The notes beneath the pieces are model-generated. The model ran no database searches, had not been told where the DNA came from, and saw only the letters and a program-made list of their open reading frames with translations. Shown one piece after another: positions 23,253-32,039 of a DNA stretch of 64,000 nt (its first letter is position 1; each line of letters opens with the position of its first letter). The position numbers were made by a program, and so were the translations under genes. This DNA is from Bacteroides fragilis (GTDB lineage Bacteria > Bacteroidota > Bacteroidia > Bacteroidales > Bacteroidaceae). The stretch is taken from the NCBI RefSeq assembly GCF_019583405.1, contig NZ_SZUU01000001.1, positions 558,001-622,000 on the forward strand, read 5' to 3'.

Positions 23253-26200
23253 ACACTGACAACGGTAGAGAAAGTTATTCCCTTGGGCTGGATATAAATC
23301 AAATGCTCCGGGATGCAAGACGGGCTGAAAATGCTTTTCAGTCTATCGGGAACAAAGCTGTGTCCGAAGGTGCGAAGATTGACAAAACTTTCCGTACCAT
23401 AGGTGCCGGGATTGCGGGATATTTCACTGTGGGAGCCTTGAAAGATTTCGGGAAAGCCATCATTGACGCACGAAGTGAAATTGAGAGCTTTCAAATATCC
23501 TTTGAAACCCTTATAGGAAGTAAAGATAAGGCCAACGCCTTCTTCTCCGAACTGAAAGATTTTGCGGTCAATACTCCGTTGCTGTTGAATGACCTTGCAA
23601 AAGGCGGTCAACTACTTCTTGGCTTTGGCCTTGACTTGGATAAGGTTATGCCAACCTTAAAACAGATAGGCGATATTTCAATGGGTAATGCAGACCGCTT
23701 TAATTCATTGACGCTTGCTTTCGCTCAAATGTCCGCAACGGGCAAACTGATGGGGCAAGACCTTTTGCAGATGATTAATGCCGGTTTCAACCCGCTTACC
23801 GTAATGGCGCAGACTACCGGGAAATCAGTTGCGACACTCAAAGATGAAATGTCAAAGGGGGCTATCTCTGCCGATATGGTTGCCAAAGCCTTTGCGGATG
23901 CCACTGCCGAAGGCGGCAAGTTCAACGGTATGCTTGAAAAGCAAAGCAAGGGTATTCGTGGTAGTATTTCCAACTTGGAAGGTGCGATACAAGATGCACT
24001 TAACGACATGGGCGAGAAAGGCCAAACCGTTATTACAGAAGGAATTTCGCTTGCGACTACTGCCGTTAAGAACTACGAAAAGCTGGGCGGTATTTTAATG
24101 GGAATGATTGCTACTTATGGAATGTACAAAGTTGCTGTTATCTTAGCAACCGAAGCCGAAAAGGGTTACACCATTTCCCAAACATTGAATATCAAAGTTC
24201 TTATGCTCGCAGAGAAGGCGCAAAAGTTACTCAATAAAACAATGCTTGCCAATCCTTATGTTCTTGCGGCTGTCGCTTTGGGTGCATTGATAACAGCAAC
24301 TTTGGCCTATTCAAAGAGCAGCACCGTATTGGCCGATGAATTGGAACGGGTGAACGATAGAGAGAAAACGCAGGCCGATTTATTAAAACAGCGCAAGGCC
24401 AAGATTGAGGAACTTATTACAGCTATTCAGGACGAAAATACAACGGAGGAAGAAAAGCACGAAAAGTTCAATGAGTTAAAGGTCTTAATGCCTTCTATTT
24501 TCAAGCAATATAAAACTGAAAAAGAACTGATTGAGCACCTTACGGAAGCGCGCAAGGCTTATAACAATGAACTCCGCGAAGAAAAAACCTTGAAAGGTGT
24601 CGAGAACTTGACCGATGACAAGAAGCGTCTTTCTGACTTAAAGGAATATTTGAGATTGCGCAAGGAATACACTAAATATGGCCGCATGAGAATGTCCGAT
24701 GACGATTTCAAGAAGTATTCCGACCTCGATAAGAAATACAAGCCGGAAGTGCAGAAAAGTCGCGGCACCTTCCAGCTATACAACTCTGCCATTGAAGAAA
24801 TGATAAAATCAATGGAAGGTACTATAAACAAGGACACAGAAGCAATTCGAGCCGACGCGCAAAATAAATGGGAAACTACTGTAAGCAGCATGAACGCTGA
24901 TACAGCAAAGAAAATGGCTGAAAATTATTCCAGCCTTCTCAAACTTGCTAAAGATACCGGGAAGAAGTGGGCGAAGATACAAGGGGAAGCCGTTCCCGTG
25001 AGTACCGATGTACTTGCCCAGCGCATTAAAATGCTTAACGAACGTGCCAAATCATTGCAGGAAAATGCAGCTAAAGACTTTTTGAAAGACTCCAAAGCAG
25101 CATGGGAAAGCGCGAAGAAGGCCACGAAAGACATAATTGCCGGGCGGAATGACCGCACAAAATACCCGGATGAAGCTGCCTATCAAGCCGCTTTGGAAAA
25201 AGCCAGGCAGGAAGAAGCCGCCGCCAAGAAGAAGTATGAGAATATGGGCGGTGAAACAAGCTCTAAAAAAGAAAATGCCGCCAAGAAAGCGCAGGAAGAA
25301 GCCAACGAATTGAAAGTTGAACAAGCCGAACGCCTGCAAAAAATTGCGGAATATGACAAAGAGCTTGCTAACCAAGAAAAGCAGTCAGCGTTTGAAATTC
25401 GCCAATCTCGTATTGACGGTTTGAAAGAAGGTTTTGAGAAGGAGAAAGAACAAATTGACCTCAATTATGATAGGCTGATTGAAGCAAACAGACTTCGCCA
25501 AGAACAATGGGTTAAAGAGCTTCAAGACAAGCAGCGTGAGGAATGGATTAACGAAAATCCCAACTACAAAAAAGAAGGCAAAATTTTCACTCCTTCTTCT
25601 ACCGTTGCCGATTTGTCTGCATCCCAGCAAAAGCAGTTGAAGGAATACACCGATGTTGCCAACGAATACCAAAAAACGGCCAATGATAAGCTGTTGAAGG
25701 ATTTGTTTGATAAATACAAGAACTACGAACAACGCCGTACTGAAATCAACAAACAGTATGACGCTGAACGGAAAGCCATTGAGAACGGGAAAACGGTTGA
25801 CGGAAAAGATATTGCCCAAGACGTGAAGGATGCTGCACTTGTAGAGCTTGAAATTAAGCGCAAGGAGGCAATTAAAAGCGTAAATGATGAAGAGATTGCC
25901 ACAATGCAGAAATCATCAGATTTGCTTGTTAAACTGTTTGAGGGCGCATCTAATAAATCTGTTTCAGAGATAAATAAAATTATGTCTCAAACAGAACAAA
26001 TGCTTTCCTACCTTTCCAAGACGAAGGCCGAAGATATTACACCCAATTTCGGGTTCACCGCTGAACAGCTAAAAGCCTTGAAAGCGTCCCCGAAAGATAT
26101 AAAGGCCATACAAGACGCGGTTGAGCAACTGTATTCGGCTGGGGTGAAGAAGAACCCGTTTTCCGCTTTGATAAAAGGTATCAAGGACTTGTTTAAATCC

Positions 26201-27679
26201 GGCGAAGATAGCGGGAACAAATCAACGGAGGCCAAACTTGCGAAAATTGGCGAAGCTGCCGCCGAAGCCGCTAACATGGTGGGCAATATGGCCGGAAGTC
26301 TTTCTGATATGTTTGAAGCGATGGGGAACAATGGAGCCGCCGAAGCTATGGACACAGTGCAAGATGTCATGAGTGCTGTTTCAAACATCGGCGAAGGGTT
26401 CGCCAAAGGTGGTATTGTTGGCGGTATCGCCGCCGCTGTTGGTGAAGCCGCAAATTTCATCGGGAAGGCGTTTGCTGCAGAAGCTCGACACCAAGCCGCG
26501 TTGAAGGAGATAATGAAAGAAACCATTTCCCAGCAACGCGCATACAACCTTCTCCTGATGCAACAAAACTTAGAATATGAAAGAGCAACAACCATATTCG
26601 GGACAGACGCATACGGAAAGGCAACGAACGCAATAAAGGTCATGAAGCAAGCCATTGCAGACCTTAACAAAGAACTTGCCGGAACCTATGCACAGAAAGC
26701 AGAGCAGAGGAAAGCGACTTTCATGCAAAGGTATTTCGGTGTAAAGGATGCAAATGCAGCTTTAAAACAAGCGTATGCCGGTCTTGCTGATATTGAGATA
26801 AAGACCGGACACAAGAAAACAGGTCTGTTTGGCTGGGGAAAGGGAAAAGACATTTATTCATCTATTCTTAGCGTTTACCCAAAACTGATAGACCAAAACG
26901 GAAAGTTCAATGCTTCGCTTGCCGAAACAATCATAAGCACCCGCACGATGTCCGACGAAGATAAGGCGGCGTTGCAGAACATGATTGACCTCTCAAAGCA
27001 GGCCGAAGAAGCATTGCAGGCTGTAAAGGATTACTTGACTGACATCTTCGGCGAATTGGGTAATACAATGAGCGATGCCCTTGTAGATGCTTTTAAGAAC
27101 GGGACGGATGCTGCCGAAGCATTTACTAAAAGCGTTTCCGGGATGCTTGAAAAACTTGCAAAGGAAATGATTTACACCGTTACCATTGCACCGTATATCG
27201 AGCAGGCACAGGAACAAATGCTTGGAGTTATGAAAGATGACAGTTTAACCGACGAACAAAAATTCAATAGTTACGTGTCAATCCTTGACGGGCTTACAAG
27301 CGGGGTTCTTTCCCAACAAGAAACGTTTAACGCTCTTCTGCAAAAGTATCAAGAAATGGCCGCTAATAAAGGCATTAATATTTTCCAGCCGGACGAAGAA
27401 GAACGGAAAGCAAGTTCAAAAACCGGGATTACAGCGTCACAGGATAGCGTTGATGAAATGAGTGGGCGTGTAACCACTATACAGGGACATACATACACGA
27501 TTAACGAGAACGTGAAAGTTCTTGTTGCTGTAAGTTCACAAGCACTTGAAAAGCTGACAAGTATTGACCGGAACACCAAGGAGTTATGCGATAAGACTGA
27601 TAAGGTCATAGAGCAAAACGACTCAATAAAAAAGGGGGTAGAAAGTATCAATACAAGAGGCGTAACCATAAAGAAGTAA
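23249..27679 (+). CDS. Tape measure protein
   Basis: A 1476-residue protein, by far the longest in the window. Its N-terminal region has the tape measure domain: LKDFAVNTPLLLNDLAKGGQLLLGFGLD, MSATGKLMGQDLLQMINAGFNPL. Long charged coiled-coil segments fill the middle (about 360-900). Hydrophobic segments occur at about 275-350 and again near 1010-1090. It sets tail length and is ejected into the host envelope. It overlaps the end of the T frame by four bases. Confidence 0.9.
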   Translation: MNTDNGRESYSLGLDINQMLRDARRAENAFQSIGNKAVSEGAKIDKTFRTIGAGIAGYFTVGALKDFGKAIIDARSEIESFQISFETLIGSKDKANAFFSELKDFAVNTPLLLNDLAKGGQLLLGFGLDLDKVMPTLKQIGDISMGNADRFNSLTLAFAQMSATGKLMGQDLLQMINAGFNPLTVMAQTTGKSVATLKDEMSKGAISADMVAKAFADATAEGGKFNGMLEKQSKGIRGSISNLEGAIQDALNDMGEKGQTVITEGISLATTAVKNYEKLGGILMGMIATYGMYKVAVILATEAEKGYTISQTLNIKVLMLAEKAQKLLNKTMLANPYVLAAVALGALITATLAYSKSSTVLADELERVNDREKTQADLLKQRKAKIEELITAIQDENTTEEEKHEKFNELKVLMPSIFKQYKTEKELIEHLTEARKAYNNELREEKTLKGVENLTDDKKRLSDLKEYLRLRKEYTKYGRMRMSDDDFKKYSDLDKKYKPEVQKSRGTFQLYNSAIEEMIKSMEGTINKDTEAIRADAQNKWETTVSSMNADTAKKMAENYSSLLKLAKDTGKKWAKIQGEAVPVSTDVLAQRIKMLNERAKSLQENAAKDFLKDSKAAWESAKKATKDIIAGRNDRTKYPDEAAYQAALEKARQEEAAAKKKYENMGGETSSKKENAAKKAQEEANELKVEQAERLQKIAEYDKELANQEKQSAFEIRQSRIDGLKEGFEKEKEQIDLNYDRLIEANRLRQEQWVKELQDKQREEWINENPNYKKEGKIFTPSSTVADLSASQQKQLKEYTDVANEYQKTANDKLLKDLFDKYKNYEQRRTEINKQYDAERKAIENGKTVDGKDIAQDVKDAALVELEIKRKEAIKSVNDEEIATMQKSSDLLVKLFEGASNKSVSEINKIMSQTEQMLSYLSKTKAEDITPNFGFTAEQLKALKASPKDIKAIQDAVEQLYSAGVKKNPFSALIKGIKDLFKSGEDSGNKSTEAKLAKIGEAAAEAANMVGNMAGSLSDMFEAMGNNGAAEAMDTVQDVMSAVSNIGEGFAKGGIVGGIAAAVGEAANFIGKAFAAEARHQAALKEIMKETISQQRAYNLLLMQQNLEYERATTIFGTDAYGKATNAIKVMKQAIADLNKELAGTYAQKAEQRKATFMQRYFGVKDANAALKQAYAGLADIEIKTGHKKTGLFGWGKGKDIYSSILSVYPKLIDQNGKFNASLAETIISTRTMSDEDKAALQNMIDLSKQAEEALQAVKDYLTDIFGELGNTMSDALVDAFKNGTDAAEAFTKSVSGMLEKLAKEMIYTVTIAPYIEQAQEQMLGVMKDDSLTDEQKFNSYVSILDGLTSGVLSQQETFNALLQKYQEMAANKGINIFQPDEEERKASSKTGITASQDSVDEMSGRVTTIQGHTYTINENVKVLVAVSSQALEKLTSIDRNTKELCDKTDKVIEQNDSIKKGVESINTRGVTIKK

Positions 27680-27683
27680 CATC

Positions 27684-28658
27684 ATGAAAGGGAAGTTTTA
27701 CATTGACGGAAAGGACGCTTATTTGGCGTATGGCTTATTTGTTGCCAATAACGGCTACAATGGATTGATAGCCTTTCCCCGCTTTAAAGAGCTTGACAAG
27801 AATGTTTGGCCGGAAGATGATGGCGAAGAAGTTGACCTATCATCGCCCGTCCTCAACGCCTTGGAGTTTAGCATTAATTTCTATTGCTGCGATTACTTCA
27901 AGACGATGGACTTTATAGCCCTTGTTTCCGATGGTTCCTACCATGAATATAATTTTATCGAAGCGGGATGCGCCCGGCATTTACGTTTAGTTTCCAATCC
28001 CAGCAAGAAAATACACCGGAATATAGAAACGTTTTCCTTGTCTTTCTCCGATGATTTTCCGATGAAAGGGTACAACTACCTGGAGCCTTTATTTGATGGC
28101 GGAATACCAGCGCAGGAAGATTACGACATTGACGGGAAAATGTTCTCTGATTATGGCGTTTTCATCTTGGACGGTTCCGATGCAGAGATAATCAAAATGC
28201 CTTCTGTGAAGAAGAACCTTTTGATTGATGTTCCCAGCCAATCAGGTGTAACCTATGACGGTAAAGAAGTAGTGTTTGAAAAGAAGAATGTTGCTTTGAA
28301 ATGCTGGATGCGCTGCCGAAATGTAACAACCATGTGGCGGAACCTTAATGCGCTTGTATATGACTTAACAAAGCTCACGACGAAGTACGACAACGAAGGT
28401 TACGAATACAAGGATTCAGAACGCTATTTGTACGTTGAAAGCCTTGGCGAAGAATATCCCTGCTATTTCAATGGCTTATCAGCTTCTAAGTTTCAGCTAT
28501 TATCCGGTGACCGGGTTTGGCTTGAATTTACCTTGACATTGACTTTTACTTCTTTTCGGGTAAATGGTGTTGAATACCTTCTTGCTACGGAGGCTGGCGA
28601 ATTGATTGTAACAGAGGACGGTGAATATTATATAGACTTGAAAGATTATGCCAATTAA
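27684..28658 (+). CDS. Distal tail protein (Dit-like)
   Basis: A 324-residue protein directly after the tape measure gene. It contains DFPMKGYNYLEPLFDGGIPAQEDYDIDGKMFSDYGVFILDG, a pattern seen in Bacteroides-phage Dit/baseplate hub proteins. The second half holds a repeated beta module (KCWMRCRNVTTMWRNLNALVYDLTK). Its stop overlaps the start of the next gene by 11 bases. Confidence 0.65.
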   Translation: MKGKFYIDGKDAYLAYGLFVANNGYNGLIAFPRFKELDKNVWPEDDGEEVDLSSPVLNALEFSINFYCCDYFKTMDFIALVSDGSYHEYNFIEAGCARHLRLVSNPSKKIHRNIETFSLSFSDDFPMKGYNYLEPLFDGGIPAQEDYDIDGKMFSDYGVFILDGSDAEIIKMPSVKKNLLIDVPSQSGVTYDGKEVVFEKKNVALKCWMRCRNVTTMWRNLNALVYDLTKLTTKYDNEGYEYKDSERYLYVESLGEEYPCYFNGLSASKFQLLSGDRVWLEFTLTLTFTSFRVNGVEYLLATEAGELIVTEDGEYYIDLKDYAN

Positions 28659-29439
28659 AAAGAAGAAAATCAGCGAATTAACGCTTGCTGATAGCATGGT
28701 AGGATTGTACACCATTGGCGTTAAGATGGTGAACGGTGTACAGACAAGCGTCAAGGTGAGCCTTGAATTTATCAAGAAGGCTTATGATGACGTAGTTGCG
28801 GCAACGAAGAAGGCCAATGATGCAGCAACGGCGGCGGATAATTCCCGGAAGCAAATTGAGGCGAACGAAAGCACCCGGCAAAGCAATGAAACCGCCCGTG
28901 TTAATGCAGAAAAGAACCGTGCTTCCGCCGAAGCTGCCCGCGTGACTGTTGAGAAGAACCGCGTGACCGCCGAAACTTCGCGAGCTACGGCTGAAACTGC
29001 CCGTGCCAATGCTGAAACCGCCCGCGCTTCTGCCGAAACAAACCGCGCTAATGCGGAGAAAGCCCGCGTGACCGCTGAAACCGCCCGTGTTACGGCGGAA
29101 ACTTCTCGTGTTGATGTTGAGAAGAACCGCGTGACTGAATTTGCCACTATCAAGAAAAACGCAGAGACAGCTACCGGGAACGCTAATACACAGGCTGGCC
29201 GGGCGAAGGAACAGGCGGATAATCCGCCGAAGATGGGCGACAATGGTAATTGGTGGAAATGGGATGAAACCAAGAAAGCCTACGTTGATACGGGTGTACT
29301 TGCGAAAGGCGGTGTCATTTATCCCACCTTCGCCATAGAGGACGATTTGGTGCTCTATATGAGCTTTGAAGATGAAGTCAGCCCGCAACTTTTCAAGTTT
29401 GACGAAGCTACCGGGATGCTGGTTTTGAATGTTGGATAA
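28648..29439 (+). CDS. Fibre protein with heptad-repeat stalk
   Basis: A 263-residue protein. An N-terminal attachment region (ISELTLADSMVGLYTIGVKMVNGVQTSVKVSLEFIKKAY) is followed by about fifteen 7-residue repeats of the type ARVTAET/NRANAEK (residues about 60-165), a classical trimeric coiled-coil stalk. The C-terminal NPPKMGDNGNWWKWDETKKAYVDTG resembles a small carbohydrate-binding-like tip module common in Bacteroides phage fibres. The coding DNA is correspondingly repetitive. Confidence 0.7.
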   Translation: MPIKKKKISELTLADSMVGLYTIGVKMVNGVQTSVKVSLEFIKKAYDDVVAATKKANDAATAADNSRKQIEANESTRQSNETARVNAEKNRASAEAARVTVEKNRVTAETSRATAETARANAETARASAETNRANAEKARVTAETARVTAETSRVDVEKNRVTEFATIKKNAETATGNANTQAGRAKEQADNPPKMGDNGNWWKWDETKKAYVDTGVLAKGGVIYPTFAIEDDLVLYMSFEDEVSPQLFKFDEATGMLVLNVG

Positions 29440-29454
29440 TTAAAAAATACGATT

Positions 29455-30243
29455 ATGACAAAAATTCCATTGGGCAAAGTTGCCTTTACAGACAAGGGAA
29501 GTTATTCGAGCACAGTCAAATACGCTCGCCTTGACTTCATCGTAACAGATGATAGTTGCTACCTATCATTGAAGGACGAAAACACCGGGCACGCCATAAC
29601 TGAAACGGCTTGGTGGCGTTGTATCGCGAAAGGTTCGCAAGCAACCGAAGCCGCCGTAAAAGCATTGGACGCAACCAACAAGGCGTTGGAAGCTGTCAAG
29701 AAGGCCGAAGCTGCCGTTGTTCAAGCCACACAACAGGCCGCAAATGCAGGTTCAGCCGCAAGTAGTGCCAATGCCGCTGCCGAAGTTGTAAACGGCCTTA
29801 TTGCTGGCACAGAAACGGAACTTGCCACCCTTCGCGGCCTTCTTTCCGAAGTAAGAACCGCTACAAAAACCGCGCAAGATGCTTATGACCTTGTTTCAAA
29901 GATTAGCGGCGTTGATGTATTCGCCGGAATACCAGCCACCCTTGTAGTTGAGGAAACGATTAACGCCGTTGTAGGTTCTTCGCCTATCATAAGAAAAGAT
30001 TTGTTTCCCAAAACAGCCAATCAGAGCGTCATTTTCCAGCTTTTAAACGGGAAAGGTTCAGTTACTCCCGATGGGGTTGTATCATCGCCCACAGAGGCCG
30101 GAAATGTGGTTATCAATGTTATTTCCACAATATCATCAGCCCTTTGGAAACAAGTAACAGTGAAGTTTAGAGCACTTCAAGCCCGAACAACAGAGAACGG
30201 AACAGCCCGAACAGCAGAGGACGGGACAGCAATAGAATGTTAA
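29455..30243 (+). CDS. Tail fibre/baseplate protein
   Basis: A 262-residue protein. The N-terminal module SYSSTVKYARLDFIVTDDSCYLSLKDENTGHAITETAWWRCIAKG is common in Bacteroides phage fibres. An alanine-rich coiled coil (about 65-130) follows, then a beta-rich domain (TPDGVVSSPTEAGNVVINVIS) and a C-terminal TENGTARTAEDGTAIE repeat. It lies between the heptad-repeat fibre and the DGR target, so all three probably form the receptor-binding tip. Confidence 0.65.
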   Translation: MTKIPLGKVAFTDKGSYSSTVKYARLDFIVTDDSCYLSLKDENTGHAITETAWWRCIAKGSQATEAAVKALDATNKALEAVKKAEAAVVQATQQAANAGSAASSANAAAEVVNGLIAGTETELATLRGLLSEVRTATKTAQDAYDLVSKISGVDVFAGIPATLVVEETINAVVGSSPIIRKDLFPKTANQSVIFQLLNGKGSVTPDGVVSSPTEAGNVVINVISTISSALWKQVTVKFRALQARTTENGTARTAEDGTAIEC

Positions 30244-30264
30244 ACTTTTAAATATCAATGTAAT

Positions 30265-31602
30265 ATGAAGATTTCAGAAATGCAATTAGTAACCACCTTG
30301 ACAGGTGCGGAAAGTATTGAAATAGTTCAAGACGGTACATCAAAGCGTTGTACGCTCGAACAGATTGCGTCCGCCCAGCCGGATAGCAACGGAGTTTACC
30401 CAGATGTTCCCTTGAACCGCGTCACTCTGAAACGATACAGCGGACAGACAAGTACAACGCCCGTTATCGTTGACAATGTAGGTATGATTGATGCCATTGC
30501 AGCAACGGCATATCCGGTACTGATTGACCGCAATAGCAATATTGTAGCCTATCTTAATGGGAATGACATTGCAAAGACCGTTGACGGACTTCCGGCTACG
30601 CTTGACGATTGGACGTTGCAGGCCATGTTACGGTGTGGCGGTTTTTACAAGAAGTATGAATACAATGCCGTGACAAACGAGAAGATTTTCAAGTTCTCAA
30701 CTAAGAAGGTACGAGGCTACAAGTATGTTCGCCGCCGTTTTCTCAACCTTTTCGGCGGAACCGTAGAAACGCAAGGCGGAAAGCAAGTTCTTTTATCCAA
30801 TGCCGGGAAATGGACTACTCAAAGCTACAACTTGACACAGTATCATCAGTTTGCCAAGAACCTTGGTGAAAACTTCCGTGATATAGCAACCCAAGACCGG
30901 GAAGTGTACAGAATGTATTTTTGGTTGCTTGAAAAAACGTTCAATTCCCAAAGTCTTTATGCCGGTATTTCAACTGTTAGCTGGGATTGGTGGGGTAAAT
31001 TCACGCAGGCGGATAACGGCGGGCAATCATCATACGCCCAATTCCATAAGACCGGAGAAACTATGAGTATTACCGGGCACAAAGGTGAAAAGAGCATCAG
31101 TGTCACCAACTCCGCCGCTTCGCAAGTAACGGTAAAACCTTGTAAATGGTTATGGCGTGAAAATATGCTTTCCGGGCCATATTGGATTTGGGAAACCGGA
31201 TATTTGAAGAAGGACGGCACTTGGTATCGCTGCAAAGACCTTTCAAAGATTGCCTTCACTGTTACCGCAGACTATGAAGCTATCTGTACGGAACCCGCTG
31301 TACAATCAGGGTATTCAGATGGTGGTTATATTCTCGAAGATTTTGAAGACACCTTGATACCTACCATGTTGGGCGGTTCAAGTACAACCGGACATTGCGA
31401 TAGGTTTTGGCGTGTTGCTTCTCCCGGTGCTGGTACGGTTTATATTCCCGCTGGTGTTGGTAGTGCGCACAACGGTGCCGCACTTGGTGTGTCGGTTTTG
31501 TACTCGACCATCGTTGCCTCGCACTCGTACGCGAACTGCGGGGGTGCCCTTGCTTCCGATGATCCGACCGACACGACACCCGATGGCTCGGTAGTGGCGT
31601 AA
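30265..31602 (+). CDS. DGR target: receptor-binding protein with variable C-terminus
   Basis: A 445-residue protein. The N-terminal part (MKISEMQLVTTLTGAESIEIVQDG) is a fibre attachment motif. The C-terminal part (about 330-445), with GGYILEDFEDTLIPTMLGG...HCDRFWRVASPGAGTVYIPAGVGS, looks like the C-type lectin/formylglycine-type fold that hosts DGR variability. Residues 395-429 are encoded by the variable repeat. Compared with the template, eight codons differ (N to H, E to A, N to Y, N to T, N to I, N to H, N to Y, Y to C). This protein is the likely host-receptor binder whose tip the DGR diversifies. Confidence 0.85.
   Translation: MKISEMQLVTTLTGAESIEIVQDGTSKRCTLEQIASAQPDSNGVYPDVPLNRVTLKRYSGQTSTTPVIVDNVGMIDAIAATAYPVLIDRNSNIVAYLNGNDIAKTVDGLPATLDDWTLQAMLRCGGFYKKYEYNAVTNEKIFKFSTKKVRGYKYVRRRFLNLFGGTVETQGGKQVLLSNAGKWTTQSYNLTQYHQFAKNLGENFRDIATQDREVYRMYFWLLEKTFNSQSLYAGISTVSWDWWGKFTQADNGGQSSYAQFHKTGETMSITGHKGEKSISVTNSAASQVTVKPCKWLWRENMLSGPYWIWETGYLKKDGTWYRCKDLSKIAFTVTADYEAICTEPAVQSGYSDGGYILEDFEDTLIPTMLGGSSTTGHCDRFWRVASPGAGTVYIPAGVGSAHNGAALGVSVLYSTIVASHSYANCGGALASDDPTDTTPDGSVVA
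31446..31550 (+). repeat. DGR variable repeat (VR)
   Basis: These 105 bases differ from the template repeat at exactly eight positions (31468, 31481, 31501, 31508, 31511, 31522, 31528, 31538). Every difference is at a template adenine; all other positions are identical. The 3' end CGGGGGTGCCCT is the likely initiation-of-mutagenic-homing side. Confidence 0.95.
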
Positions 31603-31698
31603 CGAAGTGAAGCAAAATCGGTCTTGGAAATCGGAAAACCGAATGAATTGAAATCGAAATCGGGGCGGCTTGTCCGTCCCGTGGGCTTTGCTCTCAAC
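31603..31698 (+). other. Spacer between target gene and TR
   Basis: This non-coding stretch contains a GC-rich hairpin (GGGCGG-cttgt-CCGTCC, about 31663-31679) just before the TR. It probably forms the 5' part of the TR RNA. Confidence 0.4.
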
Positions 31699-31803
31699 TC
31701 CCGCTGGTGTTGGTAGTGCGAACAACGGTGCCGAACTTGGTGTGTCGGTTTTGAACTCGAACAACGTTGCCTCGAACTCGAACGCGAACTACGGGGGTGC
31801 CCT
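31699..31803 (+). repeat. DGR template repeat (TR)
   Basis: A 105-base copy lies 253 bp downstream of VR (start to start), in the same orientation and upstream of the reverse transcriptase. It is rich in AAC codons in the target frame, the typical TR design for maximal amino acid variation by adenine mutagenesis. In that frame it remains open and ends ALTPKCFVAAK-stop, so it looks like an ancestral copy of the target's 3' end. Confidence 0.95.
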
Positions 31804-32039
31804 AACTCCTAAATGCTTTGTAGCAGCGAAGTAAAGATATTAAAAAAACAATTTTCTCGGAGAGCAAGTGGCCTCACTAATTGCAGGGAAATTCCCTGCC
31901 GCCCGGACAGGATTCAAAAAACGAAGGGCGAGTGAAATATGCTACACGGACGGTTGGTTAGTAGCGATGCAGTTGTACGCAGGTATGAAAGCCACCCGCA
32001 TAGAAGGAAGCAACCTTCTATAAAACTAAATGAAATGTT
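31804..32039 (+). ncRNA. Structured DGR spacer RNA downstream of TR
   Basis: A 236-base non-coding stretch between TR and RT. It includes a strong hairpin GCAGGGA-aat-TCCCTGC (about 31889-31905) and a second, ATAGAAGG-aagcaa-CCTTCTAT (32000-32021), shortly before the RT start. In studied DGRs the RNA 3' of the TR is needed for priming and RT binding, so this is a good candidate for that part. The only frame is a 40-codon one (from 31811), judged spurious. No Avd gene is present here. Confidence 0.5.

Noticed and set aside
28820..29150. CRISPR-like array
   Set aside because: The 21-bp units are contiguous without unique spacers and encode the heptads of a fibre protein.
31378..31764. Leftward ORFs across VR and TR
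   Set aside because: They are shadows caused by the GC-rich repeated DGR sequence on the opposite strand.
31811..31935. Possible 40-codon gene after the TR as an Avd candidate
   Set aside because: It is far too short for Avd and overlaps predicted RNA structure and the decayed target end.
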